Source of the DNA: Roseibium salinum
GTDB lineage: Bacteria; Pseudomonadota; Alphaproteobacteria; Rhizobiales; Stappiaceae
DNA length: 64,000 bases
Assembly: GCF_026240905.1 (NCBI RefSeq)
Contig: NZ_JAPEVI010000002.1
Coordinates: 124,001-188,000 of the forward strand
Direction of reading: 5' to 3'
This document shows, one piece after another, positions 53,971-62,429 of the stretch (positions are counted from its first letter, which is position 1; every line of letters starts with the position of its first letter). The notes below the pieces were generated by a model that made no database searches, was not told where the DNA came from, and saw only the letters and a program-made list of their open reading frames with translations. The position numbers were made by a program, and so were the translations under genes.

Positions 53971-54743
53971 CGAATGACGGTTTCGACGTGAAAGGCAGGA
54001 TCGCGCTGGTAACCGGCGGCGGCACCGGGGTCGGCAAGGCCATGTCCCGGGCCCTGTGCGCCGAAGGCTGGCGTGTGGTCATTGCCGGCCGCCGCAAGGA
54101 TGTGCTGACCGCGACGGCCGCCGAACTCGCAACGGAGACCGGCGGCGAGATGACCGGGATTGCCGCCGATGTCGGCGATCCTCAATCGGTGCGCGCGCTG
54201 TTCGACGAAATAGAGCGGACATTCGGCCGCCTCGACCTTCTCGTCAACAATGCCGGTATATCCAATTCCTCGGTCCCGCTGGAAGATATCAGCTTCGAGG
54301 AATGGAACAGGGTCGTCGCGGCGAACCTGACCGGCGCGTTCCTGTGCACCCAGCAGGCGTTCAGGCTGATGAAGGCCCAGGATCCGCGCGGGGGACGGAT
54401 CATCAATAACGGTTCGATTTCGGCAACGACGCCACGGCCGAATTCGGCCCCTTACACCGCGACAAAGCACGCCATCTCCGGCCTGACGAAATCGTCGGCC
54501 CTTGACGGGCGGCCGTTCGACATTGCCTGCGGCCAGATCGACATCGGCAACGCGGCGAGCGACATGACCGCCAAGATGAGCGGCGGCGTGCTGCAGGCGA
54601 ACGGCGAGATGGCCAGCGAGCCGACGATCGATCCGGCGCATATTGCGCGCGCCGTCGTCTACATGGCCGGACTTCCGCTCGACGCCAATGTTCTGACGAT
54701 GACCGTCATGGCAACGCAAATGCCGTTTGTCGGCCGGGGATAG
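53967..54743 (+). CDS. Short-chain dehydrogenase/reductase (classical SDR)
   Basis: 258 residues. Cofactor motif [12 protein letters not shown] (about 15-26), NNAGIS (about 94), Ser in NGSISA (about 150) and Tyr-Lys in YTATK (about 162-166). The [10 protein letters not shown] segment suggests NADP use. ATGA overlap with the preceding DenD-like gene. It is the last gene of the plus-strand catabolic operon and convergent with the NTF2-like gene. Confidence 0.91.
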   Translation: MTNDGFDVKGRIALVTGGGTGVGKAMSRALCAEGWRVVIAGRRKDVLTATAAELATETGGEMTGIAADVGDPQSVRALFDEIERTFGRLDLLVNNAGISNSSVPLEDISFEEWNRVVAANLTGAFLCTQQAFRLMKAQDPRGGRIINNGSISATTPRPNSAPYTATKHAISGLTKSSALDGRPFDIACGQIDIGNAASDMTAKMSGGVLQANGEMASEPTIDPAHIARAVVYMAGLPLDANVLTMTVMATQMPFVGRG

Positions 54744-54814
54744 GCGCGGTCGGCCATTGTCGCCTCGTCCTGAACTGGAAAATGGCGTTTCAGGTCTCAA
54801 GGCGTTGAACGTCC

Positions 54815-55171
54815 TCAGACCGGTGTGTGCTGGTGCATTGCCAGGCGCCATTTTCCGTCGATCAGGACATAAGTCGACGCACACAGCGCGTGGTAGGGCC
54901 CGGTGTTGCCGCCGCGCTCTCCGCGCGCCCGGTATGCCAGACACACGCTGTCTCCAACGAACTGCCGGATCACGCGATCACGCATCTGAACCGACAGCCA
55001 GCGCGGCGCGCCCGCAAGGCTGTCGATGATGGCATTGCCCACCATGAGCCCGACCGGCTCGGGGAACACCATCATGCATCCGTCGGCCATATGTTCGGCG
55101 AAGGCTTTCTCTCCCTGCAGCCAGAAGGTCTCTTCCAGTTGCCACAGAGCGTCTATCTCGAACTTGCTCAC
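54815..55171 (-). CDS. NTF2/SnoaL-like (DUF4440-type) small protein
   Basis: 118 residues with a cone-shaped NTF2-like pattern: N-terminal helix EIDALWQLEETFWLQGEKAFAEHM, then alternating strands (CMMVFPEPVGLM; SVCLAYRARGER; ALCASTYVLIDGKWRLAMHQHTPV). The GTG at 55171 lies five bases after GGAGGTGCGG. Such proteins are ligand-binding or enzymes of varied function. It is transcribed alone from a canonical EcfG-type promoter about 70 bp upstream, so it is probably a general-stress gene. Confidence 0.82.
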   Translation of the reverse strand: MSKFEIDALWQLEETFWLQGEKAFAEHMADGCMMVFPEPVGLMVGNAIIDSLAGAPRWLSVQMRDRVIRQFVGDSVCLAYRARGERGGNTGPYHALCASTYVLIDGKWRLAMHQHTPV

Positions 55172-55238
55172 CCGCACCTCCGATCGTCCTCGCGTGGTTG
55201 GAACCCGGTCCGGCAGTCACTTCCGGACAGGCAGTGAC

Positions 55239-55266
55239 GGAACGTCCACCATGAGGATGCCGTTCC
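55239..55266 (-). promoter_or_regulatory. Canonical EcfG-type promoter for the NTF2-like gene
   Basis: On the minus strand GGAAC (55266-55262), 17 bp, CGTT (55244-55241). This fits the GGAAC-N16/17-CGTT consensus exactly. The site overlaps the region of the hairpin that ends the phn operon. Confidence 0.65.
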
Positions 55267-55286
55267 CTCGCCGCGGGCGCGAGGGA
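55264..55286 (-). terminator. Terminator-like hairpin after the phn-type operon
   Basis: TCCCTCGC (55264-55271) pairs with GCGAGGGA (55279-55286) around a 7-base loop, 9 bp after the stop of the last permease gene. GC-rich without a T run. Confidence 0.45.
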
Positions 55287-55294
55287 GGAAAGCG

Positions 55295-56092
55295 TCAGAT
55301 TATCCGGCTGCGCAGACGCGAGGCGATGATTTCACCGGTGATGACGAGCGCGATGATGGCGATCAGGATCGTCGACACTTCCTGCCAGTTGAAGGTGTCG
55401 ATGGCGCCCTGCAGGATAACGCCGATACCACCCGCACCGACCAGGCCGAGCACGGTCGATTCCCGAAGGTTGATGTCCCACCGCAGGATGCTGACGGCGA
55501 AGAATGTCGGCATCACCTGCGGTATGATGGCGTAAAGCACGACCTTGAAGTGAGACGCTCCGCAGGCCTGCAGAGCCTCGACCGGCCTGGGATCGATTTC
55601 CTCGATCGCCTCGCCGAGCAACTTGCCGAGAAAGCCGATCGAGCGGAACATGATCGCGACGATGCCGGCGATGACGCCAGGGCCGAAGATGGCCACGAAA
55701 AGCAGGGCCCAGATGATCGTGTTGACGGAACGCGACGATACCAGGATGAACCGGCCGATCCAAAGGGTTACGATGTTCGGCGTCGTGTTCTGGGCCGCTA
55801 TATAGGCCACCGGAAGCGACAGCACGACGGCGAGCGCCGTCGCGATCGTCGCAAGGTTCACGGTTTCCCACATGGCCTTGGCGATCGCTTCGAGATTGGC
55901 CGGATCGGGCGGTACCATGCGGCTGAAAAGATCGCCCATCTGGTTGGGCGCATCCCATACCCATGCCCAGATGATGTTGATGCTGCCCAGAGCCCAGGAC
56001 ACGACGAGGGCGGCGAGCGCAAGACCGACATAGCGTTGAATGCGCTGTTGCGGGGTAAAGCGCGACCATTCCCGCATATGTAGCTGTTCCAT
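55295..56092 (-). CDS. phnE: Phosphonate-type ABC transporter permease (second PhnE)
   Basis: 265 residues with about six hydrophobic segments. The conserved PhnE segment EAIEEIDPRPVEALQACGASHFKVVLYAIIPQ (about 155-185) is the coupling loop for the ATPase, followed by GLVGAGGIGVIL. Its ATG overlaps the first PhnE stop by one base (TAATG). Two different PhnE-like permeases suggest a heterodimeric channel. Gene symbol is by family; the substrate is not proven. Confidence 0.9.
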   Translation of the reverse strand: MEQLHMREWSRFTPQQRIQRYVGLALAALVVSWALGSINIIWAWVWDAPNQMGDLFSRMVPPDPANLEAIAKAMWETVNLATIATALAVVLSLPVAYIAAQNTTPNIVTLWIGRFILVSSRSVNTIIWALLFVAIFGPGVIAGIVAIMFRSIGFLGKLLGEAIEEIDPRPVEALQACGASHFKVVLYAIIPQVMPTFFAVSILRWDINLRESTVLGLVGAGGIGVILQGAIDTFNWQEVSTILIAIIALVITGEIIASRLRSRII

Positions 56093-56886
56093 TATGCGAT
56101 CCGCTTTCTGATGGTGCCGCTGATAGCCTCGGAAATCAGGATGACCCCGACAATGACCATCGTGATGGCGAGCGCGAAATCATAGTCATACCGGCCGAAC
56201 GCATTCGCCAGCGTGGAACCGATGCCGCCGGCTCCCACGATACCGACTACTGCGGATGCCCTGAGATTGCTGTCGAGCTGATATATGCCCAGGCCGATCT
56301 GGCGCTGCATGATCTGGGGGAAGACGGCGTAGAACAGCGTGGGAAGAAAGGATGCGCCGGCTGCCTTCATCGCCTCCACCGGTCCCGGATCGATCTCCTC
56401 GATGCGCTCGGCCAGAAGTTTTGCAACGAAGCCGACCGAATAGACGATCAGGGTCAATACCCCGGCGAAGGGACCGAAGCCGACAGCCTTCACGAAGATG
56501 ATGGCGACGATGACCGGATGGAAGCTGCGCGCCAGGATGATTGTCGCGCGTCCCAGGTAGTAGATCGGCAGCGGTGCGATGTTGCGTGCCGCCATGAAGG
56601 CGATGGGGACCGACAGCAGGAGCCCGCCGACCGTTGAAAGAATCGCGATCTTGAGGCTTTCCATGAAGCCGTCGATCAGCAGGCCGCTGCGCTCGAAACT
56701 GGGCGGAAATGCTCCGCCGAAGATCCTGCCCGCCCGTACCACGCCTTGCGCCATTCGCTCCCAGTCGATCGGCAGCGTTGCCACGGTCGTCAAGAGATAG
56801 ACGAGCGCGGCGGCATAAAGGCCGTAGCGCAGAACGGGATTGGCTATGAACGGCTGCTTGCGCCAATGATCCGGGGCCGCGCTCAT
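56092..56886 (-). CDS. phnE: Phosphonate-type ABC transporter permease (first PhnE)
   Basis: 264 residues with about six hydrophobic segments, ERIEEIDPGPVEAMKAAGASFLPTLFYAVFPQ coupling loop (about 160-190) and VGIVGAGGIGSTLANAFGRYDY. It overlaps the PhnC stop by ATGA and the second PhnE start by one base, so the four genes are a single operon. The symbol is by family resemblance. Confidence 0.9.
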   Translation of the reverse strand: MSAAPDHWRKQPFIANPVLRYGLYAAALVYLLTTVATLPIDWERMAQGVVRAGRIFGGAFPPSFERSGLLIDGFMESLKIAILSTVGGLLLSVPIAFMAARNIAPLPIYYLGRATIILARSFHPVIVAIIFVKAVGFGPFAGVLTLIVYSVGFVAKLLAERIEEIDPGPVEAMKAAGASFLPTLFYAVFPQIMQRQIGLGIYQLDSNLRASAVVGIVGAGGIGSTLANAFGRYDYDFALAITMVIVGVILISEAISGTIRKRIA

Positions 56887-57656
56887 GCCGCGGCACCTTC
56901 GGCCTGCCGGTCGGCGAGCGGGATGCCTGCGTAGATCTCATGCATGGCGTCCTCGGTCAGGGCCGTCGGCAAGTCGTCGAAAATGATCCGCCCGTAGCGC
57001 ATGCCGACAATCCTGTCGCTGAATTCCTTCGCCTCGTTCACGTTGTGAATATTGATGATGACCGGGAGCTTGAGTTCACTTGCCAGATCGCGCAGGAGCA
57101 TCATGATCTGCTCCGATGTCTTGGGATCCAGCGACGCGGTCGGTTCGTCCGCCAGGAGGATTTCGGGATCCTGCATCAGCGCCCGGATCACACCGACACG
57201 CTGGCGTTCCCCGCCCGAAAGCTCGTCCGCGCGCTTGTCGGCATAATGCGCGATGCCGACGCGTTCCATCAGGTCGAATGCGCGCCTGATGTCTTCCTTG
57301 GGATAGCGGCGGGTCAGAGCCGCCCAGGTGGAGATATAGCCGAGCCGCCCGCACTGGATGTTTTCCATCACGGTCAGGCGGTCCACCAGATTGAAGCTCT
57401 GGAACACCATGCCGATGCGGCGTCTGGCGACACGCAGGTCCCGTTTGCCGAGGCGGGTGTAGTCCGTTCCGTTCAGAGTGATCGTACCGGATGTCGGTTC
57501 GACGAGCCGATTTATGCAGCGCAGCAACGTGCTCTTGCCCGCACCGGAAGACCCGATGACCGACAGGATCTGCTCGCCTTCGACTTCCAGATCCAGGTTC
57601 TTGAGCACAGGATCTCCCGCCCCGTATTTTTTTACGAGACCCGATATTGTAAGCAT
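56883..57656 (-). CDS. phnC: Phosphonate-type ABC transporter ATP-binding protein (PhnC)
   Basis: 257 residues. Walker A GSSGAGKST (about 35-43), Q-loop VFQSFNLVDRLTV (about 86), signature LSGGERQR (about 142), Walker B ILLADEPTASLD (about 160) and His-loop NIHNVNEAKEF. The PhnC-type LGYISTWAALTRRYP segment after the Q-loop is clear. ATG at 57656 after TGGAGAAAAGC. It energises the PhnD/PhnE importer. Confidence 0.92.
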   Translation of the reverse strand: MLTISGLVKKYGAGDPVLKNLDLEVEGEQILSVIGSSGAGKSTLLRCINRLVEPTSGTITLNGTDYTRLGKRDLRVARRRIGMVFQSFNLVDRLTVMENIQCGRLGYISTWAALTRRYPKEDIRRAFDLMERVGIAHYADKRADELSGGERQRVGVIRALMQDPEILLADEPTASLDPKTSEQIMMLLRDLASELKLPVIINIHNVNEAKEFSDRIVGMRYGRIIFDDLPTALTEDAMHEIYAGIPLADRQAEGAAA

Positions 57657-57722
57657 GCTTTTCTCCATTGGAGCGGCCCGCTGCTCGTCGTGCGAGACAG
57701 CGGGCCGTGGATACCGGAAGCC

Positions 57723-58700
57723 TTACTTGTTAAGGCCCTGCGGCGTGTATTCGACGCCGTTGCTGGCCTGGATCTGCCGGATAACCGCCCACTGGTCCTT
57801 GTAGGTGATGGGAATGAACTTGCTCACTCCTTCGAATTCCTCGCCGAGCTTGTTGCCCTCGAAATCAAAGCTGAAGAAAGCTTCCTTGACTTTCTCGACC
57901 AGCGCCGGGTCGAGGTCGTGAGCATAGTTGAAGGACGTGGTGGGGAAGGGATCGCTCTCCCAGATCAGGCGCACGTCCGCCGGATCGTAGAGGCCGCGTT
58001 CGGCCATGCGTTCAACCACTTCGGACGCCACCGGAGCGGCATCGTAGTCACCGGCCACAACACCGAGCATGGACTGGTCGTGCGAGCCGGAATAGATGAC
58101 TTCGTAGTCCTCGCCCGGCACGACGCCGAGATCCGGGAACAATGCGCGCGGTGCCTGGTTGCCCGAATTCGATGTCGGCGATGTATGCGCGACCCGCTTT
58201 CCGGCGATATCGGCCGGTTCCTTGATGTCGGAATCGGCCCGGGCAAAGAGCTGCAGGCGGTACCCGAAGCGGCCGTCGTCGCTGCCCATGATCGCAAAGG
58301 GAACGGCGCCGGCGAGGTTCACCGCGAACGGTGTCGGGCCGGTGGAGAAGCCGGCAATATGAAGGCGGCCGGAGCGCATGGCTTCAACTTCGGCGGAGTT
58401 CGACTGCACGGCAAAGAACTGGACGTCCTTGCCGGTGACCTTTTCCAGGTGTTCGATGAACGGCGCCCAGATATCGGCGTATACGGCCGGATCTTCCACC
58501 GGTGTATAGGCAAAGACCAGCGTATCGGGATTGCTCAGCTTGGCCGGGTCCGACGGCGTGTCGGCCACAAGGTCTCCGTCAGCATCGCAGTAGATGGCGT
58601 CGAGCGCGCCCTGGTTGGGGCACTCCTGAGCATTTGCACCGGAGACTGTAAATCCGGCCACGAGGGCCGCAGACCCGAGCAGGGCCAACAGGGTTTTCAT
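57723..58700 (-). CDS. phnD: Phosphonate-type ABC transporter substrate-binding protein (PhnD)
   Basis: 325 residues. Signal peptide 1-24 (cleavage after ANA), then a PhnD fold: LVFAYTPVEDPAVYADIWAPFIEHLEKVTGKDV (about 63-95), the ligand-loop region AHTSPTSNSGNQAPRALF (about 182-199) and DYDAAPVASEV. ATG at 58700 follows GGGAGGAAAAC; open sequence upstream is not coding. PhnD proteins bind phosphonates, phosphite or related anions. No C-P lyase or phosphonatase gene is in the window. It is divergent from an OmpR-type regulator and TorS-like kinase. Confidence 0.92.
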   Translation of the reverse strand: MKTLLALLGSAALVAGFTVSGANAQECPNQGALDAIYCDADGDLVADTPSDPAKLSNPDTLVFAYTPVEDPAVYADIWAPFIEHLEKVTGKDVQFFAVQSNSAEVEAMRSGRLHIAGFSTGPTPFAVNLAGAVPFAIMGSDDGRFGYRLQLFARADSDIKEPADIAGKRVAHTSPTSNSGNQAPRALFPDLGVVPGEDYEVIYSGSHDQSMLGVVAGDYDAAPVASEVVERMAERGLYDPADVRLIWESDPFPTTSFNYAHDLDPALVEKVKEAFFSFDFEGNKLGEEFEGVSKFIPITYKDQWAVIRQIQASNGVEYTPQGLNK

Positions 58701-58807
58701 GTTTTCCTCCCATTTGAATCGATCTGACCTTGCAGTAATCAGCAATGGCACATTTAAAGATCCCCGGCAGAGTAGCGGCGCGGGCGGGAGCAAGACGAGC
58801 CGCGAAG

Positions 58808-58855
58808 TGTTAACAGAACCGCAATGACGGGCCATTTCTGTTAACAGTGTTACAG
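58808..58855. promoter_or_regulatory. TGTTAACAG repeats in the phnD/response-regulator gap
   Basis: TGTTAACAG occurs at 58808-58816 and 58839-58847 (31 bp apart), and TGTTACAG follows directly at 58848-58855. Together 58838-58855 reads CTGTTAACAGTGTTACAG. Tandem half-sites of about 9-10 bp suit an OmpR-family regulator; E. coli TorR boxes also begin CTGTT. They lie between the divergent phnD and regulator genes. Confidence 0.5.
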
Positions 58856-58952
58856 CCACCCGATCCGGGTGTGAAACTTTTGTAACGAGATTCTGGCCTC
58901 TTCCCCGGAGCATCATGCTAGACAGCTGAAGGAATTGCAGAAGAGCGATGCC

Positions 58953-59684
58953 ATGGACGCCAGCGCAACAAGACCTGTAATCGCCATCATCGATGACGAT
59001 GCCGATGTGCGTGCGACGCTCACCGCCCTCATGGAGGCCAGCGGTTTCAGCCCGGTGGCCTTTGCCGATGGCGCGAGCTTCAAGGCGGGCAACTCTCCGG
59101 AAGCCTATGACCTGGCGCTGATCGATCTGCGCCTGAAAGCCGAGTCCGGCCTGTCGCTGGCGATCCACATTCGCGAACGCTCCGCGCTTCCGATCGTCAT
59201 GCTGACGGGCGTCGGCGATGAGATCGACAAGATCATCGGGCTGGAAACAGGCGCCGACGATTACCTGATGAAGCCGTTCAACCCGCGTGAACTTGTCGCC
59301 CGTATCCGGGCGGTCCTGCGCCGCTACGGGCACGGCTTCGCGGCGGCATCGGGGTCCGGCAACGATGAGGAAATCGCGTTTGGCGACAAGAGGGTGAACC
59401 TCAAGCGCCGGGAACTTCTGGACCGGCACGGGGACGAGATCCCGCTGACCAACGCCGAATATATTCTCCTGGAATATTTCGTGAAGAATCCCGACCGGAT
59501 CATACCCCGCACGGAGCTGATGCGGGAAATCGGCAGCGACATGCAGCGCTACGTGGACCGGACGATCGACGTTCTGATCCTGAGGCTGCGCCGGAAGATC
59601 GAAAACGTGCCGTCCAAGCCTGTCCATCTGCAGACCCGCAGGGCTCAGGGTTACATCTTCATGCTGCAGGCGGGCGGATCATGA
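58953..59684 (+). CDS. OmpR-family response regulator (TorR-like)
   Basis: 243 residues. Receiver residues 8-120 with IIDDDAD (12-18), acceptor Asp58 in LIDLRL, Thr85 and Lys107 (YLMKPFN). Winged-helix output about 140-240 with LTNAEYILLEYFVKNPDRIIPRTEL and YVDRTIDVLILRLRRKIE, then TRRAQGYIF. ATG at 58953; a TTG at 58935 after GAAGGAA is possible. Its stop overlaps the kinase start (ATGA), so the two form a two-component system. Confidence 0.93.
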   Translation: MDASATRPVIAIIDDDADVRATLTALMEASGFSPVAFADGASFKAGNSPEAYDLALIDLRLKAESGLSLAIHIRERSALPIVMLTGVGDEIDKIIGLETGADDYLMKPFNPRELVARIRAVLRRYGHGFAAASGSGNDEEIAFGDKRVNLKRRELLDRHGDEIPLTNAEYILLEYFVKNPDRIIPRTELMREIGSDMQRYVDRTIDVLILRLRRKIENVPSKPVHLQTRRAQGYIFMLQAGGS

Positions 59685-62191
59685 CAGCCGCGCAATTCCG
59701 GCAACCGAGCATCCGGTTCCTGCTGCTTTTGGCGATCGGACTGCTGCTCATCGTCATCATGGTGATCGGGGCGATCGCGCTCTATACGCTGAACAGTGCG
59801 GAGGAGCGGCTCGGGACCTTTCACGATCAGACGCTGAGCGAAGTCTCCAACGCGCTCGAGCTGTCCCGCGGCGCGTCGAAACTGGCGGCCTCGGCACCGT
59901 TCCTGATGACCCTCAGCCCGAGTTTCCAGCTGGAAAGCGAGGCGGAGGAGATTCTCGAAACCCTTGAATATATCGAAAGCCTTGGTGCAGGTGATCCCGC
60001 CCTGGCGAACTCGCTTGGCCGCATCCGCGCGGCGATCACCGATCTGGTCCGGGTCATGGCCCCTCAGACGGAATATGCCACGACCCTGTCGTTGATCGAT
60101 CGGGACCTGGAACGCCTGCAAAGGCGCTTCCGCCGGCTGACGCAGTTGCCGGACCAGCCGCCCGGGATGCGGCAGGGCTGGTCTTCCCTGCAGCAGCTGG
60201 TCATGGCCGCCATCGGAGCGCTGCGCACCGAGGAGCTGATCAAGATCGGCGAACATCAGGGCCAGTATCGCCGCATCAGGCAGGAGATCGGTGCCAGCCC
60301 ATCGGAAGACCTGGCCGCGGCGCTCACGGACGTCGAACAGGCGGTCCGGCAGCGGGGCGATCTCTTTTCGCTGCGGTTTTCCGAGCTGGCCTCGACGCTG
60401 GATGCGGAAAACGCCCTGTTCCGCATCCGCACGGAAGTCGGCCGGGTAAACACCTATGCCGTTGCGAAGGTGGCCGACGCCAAGCTCAGACTGCAGGTTT
60501 CCCGCGACAAGACGGCCACCAGCCTCACATTCGCCAAATACGTCATCGTCGCCCTCACGGTGATCAGCATGATCGTGGCCGCGGGCTCCGCGCTGTTCGT
60601 CTCCCGTTACGTCGTCGGCAATCTACACAGGATCACCGCGGTCATGAGGCGTCTTGCCGCCGGAGACCTGAAGGCGCGCCTGCCGAAAAAACCTGCCTCT
60701 TCCGACGAAATCGGCCAGCTGTCGGAGGCTTTCCGCACCTTCCGCGCCAATGCGCTGCGCCTCAACCGCAAGACCAAGGAGATCTGGCGGCGCAACGAGC
60801 TGTTCATAACCGTCTTCCAGAACATCAGCGACGGGGTCGCCGTCCTGTCGCCCACAGGCCAGATCATTGCCGAAAACGGGCGGGTTCGCGAACTGCTGCG
60901 CCTGGAGCCGCCCCGGCGGGACGGGCGCCTGACGCTGCCGCAGCTGATCGAGCTCTCGCCTTTCGAGCGCCGGGCAAACGAGGACGACCGGGCCGGCTTC
61001 GGCGAATACATGGATCCGACCGGCCGCGTGCTGGAGGTGCGCCAGTCGGCCCTGCCGGACGGCGGCTCGGTGTGGCTGTTCTCCGAAACGACGGAACGCA
61101 AGCGCATCGATGAGCGGCTGGAAGAAATCCGGCGCGTGGAGAGCCTCGGCAAGGTGACGGGCGAAGTCGCGCACGACTTCGGCAACATTCTATCCACGAT
61201 CTCCGGCAACCTGCACATGCTCGAGGATGAATTGTCGCCGCGGGGCTCTGCCATGCGCGCGCGCATCAATGACGCCGTGGAACTGGGGGTCTCGCTCATC
61301 GAGAGGCTGCTGGCCTTCGCGCGCAAGCAGCATCTGGCGCCGCAGGAAACGGATATTGCGGGCATCGTGGAGGGAATGGAAGATCTTCTTTCCATGGCTT
61401 TGCCGGAAACCGTATGCCTCACCATCAAGTGCGACGACGGCCCGATGCATGCCCGCATCGATCCTGGGCAGCTGGAAAGCGCGATCCTGAACCTGTGCGT
61501 CAACGCCGGCCAGGCGATCACGGGCGATGGCCATATCGAGATCAGCGTGAGCCGGCAGAAGGACGGAATGATCGCACTTTCCGTCCAGGACAATGGCTGC
61601 GGCATGGATGCGGACACACTACGCCAGGCCGCGGAGCCCTTTTTCACCGCCCGCGCGGACGGCGAGGGCACCGGCCTCGGACTGTCGATGGTCCACGGCT
61701 TCGTGCACCAGTCCGGCGGCACGATCCACATCGCCTCCCAACCGAGCCGGGGTACCCGCGTTACCCTGACATTCCCGGCCTGCGACGGGATCCGGGAAAC
61801 CTCGCACCTGGTGTCCTCGCGGGGACACGCACTTGTTGTCGATGACGATCCCAAGTCGGCAAAGGCGATCAGCGACCTGCTGGAAAAACTCGGCTTTGAA
61901 GTGGCCACGGCCCATACGTTCCGCGAAGCCCAGGCCCGCCTCCGGCGCGATCAGTCTCTCGATGCCTTTGTGACCGACCTGCAGCTCGATGACGGCCATT
62001 CCGGCTGGACGCTGGTGCAGGAGGCCTTTGAATCCTATCCGCACTGCATGGTCATCGCCGTTTCCGGCCATTTGCCGGCGAAAGATCCGGTCGCAGGACG
62101 GTTCCGCGACCGGTTCGCCAAGTTTTCCAAACCGATCAGCGAAGAGGCCCTTGCCGGGCGTCTCGGCGTCACGGCTCCGGAAGTCTCCTGA
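59681..62191 (+). CDS. TorS-like hybrid histidine kinase
   Basis: 836 residues. TM1 about 12-34; a large helical periplasmic sensor (about 36-283); TM2 about 286-308; HAMP about 309-360; a PAS-like part about 375-470; HisKA with His498 in GEVAHDFGNIL; HATPase with NLCVNAGQA, DNGCGMD and GTGLGLSMV; C-terminal receiver with VVDDDPKSAK and acceptor Asp in FVTDLQLDDG. It lacks the C-terminal Hpt domain of E. coli TorS. TorS-type sensors read a periplasmic binding protein; the divergent PhnD is a candidate partner, by inference. Confidence 0.9.
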   Translation: MTAAQFRQPSIRFLLLLAIGLLLIVIMVIGAIALYTLNSAEERLGTFHDQTLSEVSNALELSRGASKLAASAPFLMTLSPSFQLESEAEEILETLEYIESLGAGDPALANSLGRIRAAITDLVRVMAPQTEYATTLSLIDRDLERLQRRFRRLTQLPDQPPGMRQGWSSLQQLVMAAIGALRTEELIKIGEHQGQYRRIRQEIGASPSEDLAAALTDVEQAVRQRGDLFSLRFSELASTLDAENALFRIRTEVGRVNTYAVAKVADAKLRLQVSRDKTATSLTFAKYVIVALTVISMIVAAGSALFVSRYVVGNLHRITAVMRRLAAGDLKARLPKKPASSDEIGQLSEAFRTFRANALRLNRKTKEIWRRNELFITVFQNISDGVAVLSPTGQIIAENGRVRELLRLEPPRRDGRLTLPQLIELSPFERRANEDDRAGFGEYMDPTGRVLEVRQSALPDGGSVWLFSETTERKRIDERLEEIRRVESLGKVTGEVAHDFGNILSTISGNLHMLEDELSPRGSAMRARINDAVELGVSLIERLLAFARKQHLAPQETDIAGIVEGMEDLLSMALPETVCLTIKCDDGPMHARIDPGQLESAILNLCVNAGQAITGDGHIEISVSRQKDGMIALSVQDNGCGMDADTLRQAAEPFFTARADGEGTGLGLSMVHGFVHQSGGTIHIASQPSRGTRVTLTFPACDGIRETSHLVSSRGHALVVDDDPKSAKAISDLLEKLGFEVATAHTFREAQARLRRDQSLDAFVTDLQLDDGHSGWTLVQEAFESYPHCMVIAVSGHLPAKDPVAGRFRDRFAKFSKPISEEALAGRLGVTAPEVS

Positions 62192-62204
62192 CGGGCTTCT
62201 GCGC

Positions 62205-62225
62205 GGCGGGAACACAGCTCCCGCC
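62205..62225 (+). terminator. Hairpin after the hybrid kinase gene
   Basis: GGCGGGA (62205-62211) pairs with TCCCGCC (62219-62225) around a 7-base loop, 13 bp after the stop codon; followed by AGTCTCCTTG, not a full T run. Confidence 0.45.
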
Positions 62226-62292
62226 AGTCTCCTTGCCTTGCAATCCCGCCGACAGATCCGCGCGCCGAGACCTATGTCGGCGTGCCGCCCAT

Positions 62293-62343
62293 GCGTCACG
62301 AACGTGACGCGATCGCCTCAAAATAACTTGACTCTTATACTCA
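62293..62343 (+). promoter_or_regulatory. Dyad and RirA-like box in the exbB operon promoter
   Basis: GCGTCACG-AA-CGTGACGC (62293-62310) is a perfect inverted repeat. Just downstream TTGACT (62328-62333) and TATCGC (17 bp later) form a plausible promoter, and TGA-N9-TCA at 62329-62343 fits the IRO box described for the iron regulator RirA. The TGA-N9-TCA match is short and could be chance. Confidence 0.4.
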
Positions 62344-62429
62344 GCTTTCGTATCGCACCATCTGGGAAACGGCAACCTGGACGCGAGACCTCGCCCTGGG
62401 ACGATGAACAGAAATCGATGGTGGGAACG

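Noticed and set aside
58701..58952. A Pho box (two CTGTNAY repeats 11 bp apart) upstream of phnD.
   Set aside because: Half-sites resembling CTGTAAC occur, but no pair has the 11-bp period; the TGTTAACAG repeats fit an OmpR-type local regulator better.
58701..59627. An in-frame extension of PhnD of about 300 codons upstream of its ATG.
   Set aside because: The signal peptide and GGGAGG site place the start at 58700; the extension lies opposite the response regulator gene.
60607..61908. A 433-codon minus-strand frame inside the hybrid kinase gene.
   Set aside because: Serine/arginine-rich shadow translation without domains, opposite the HAMP, HisKA and HATPase coding region.
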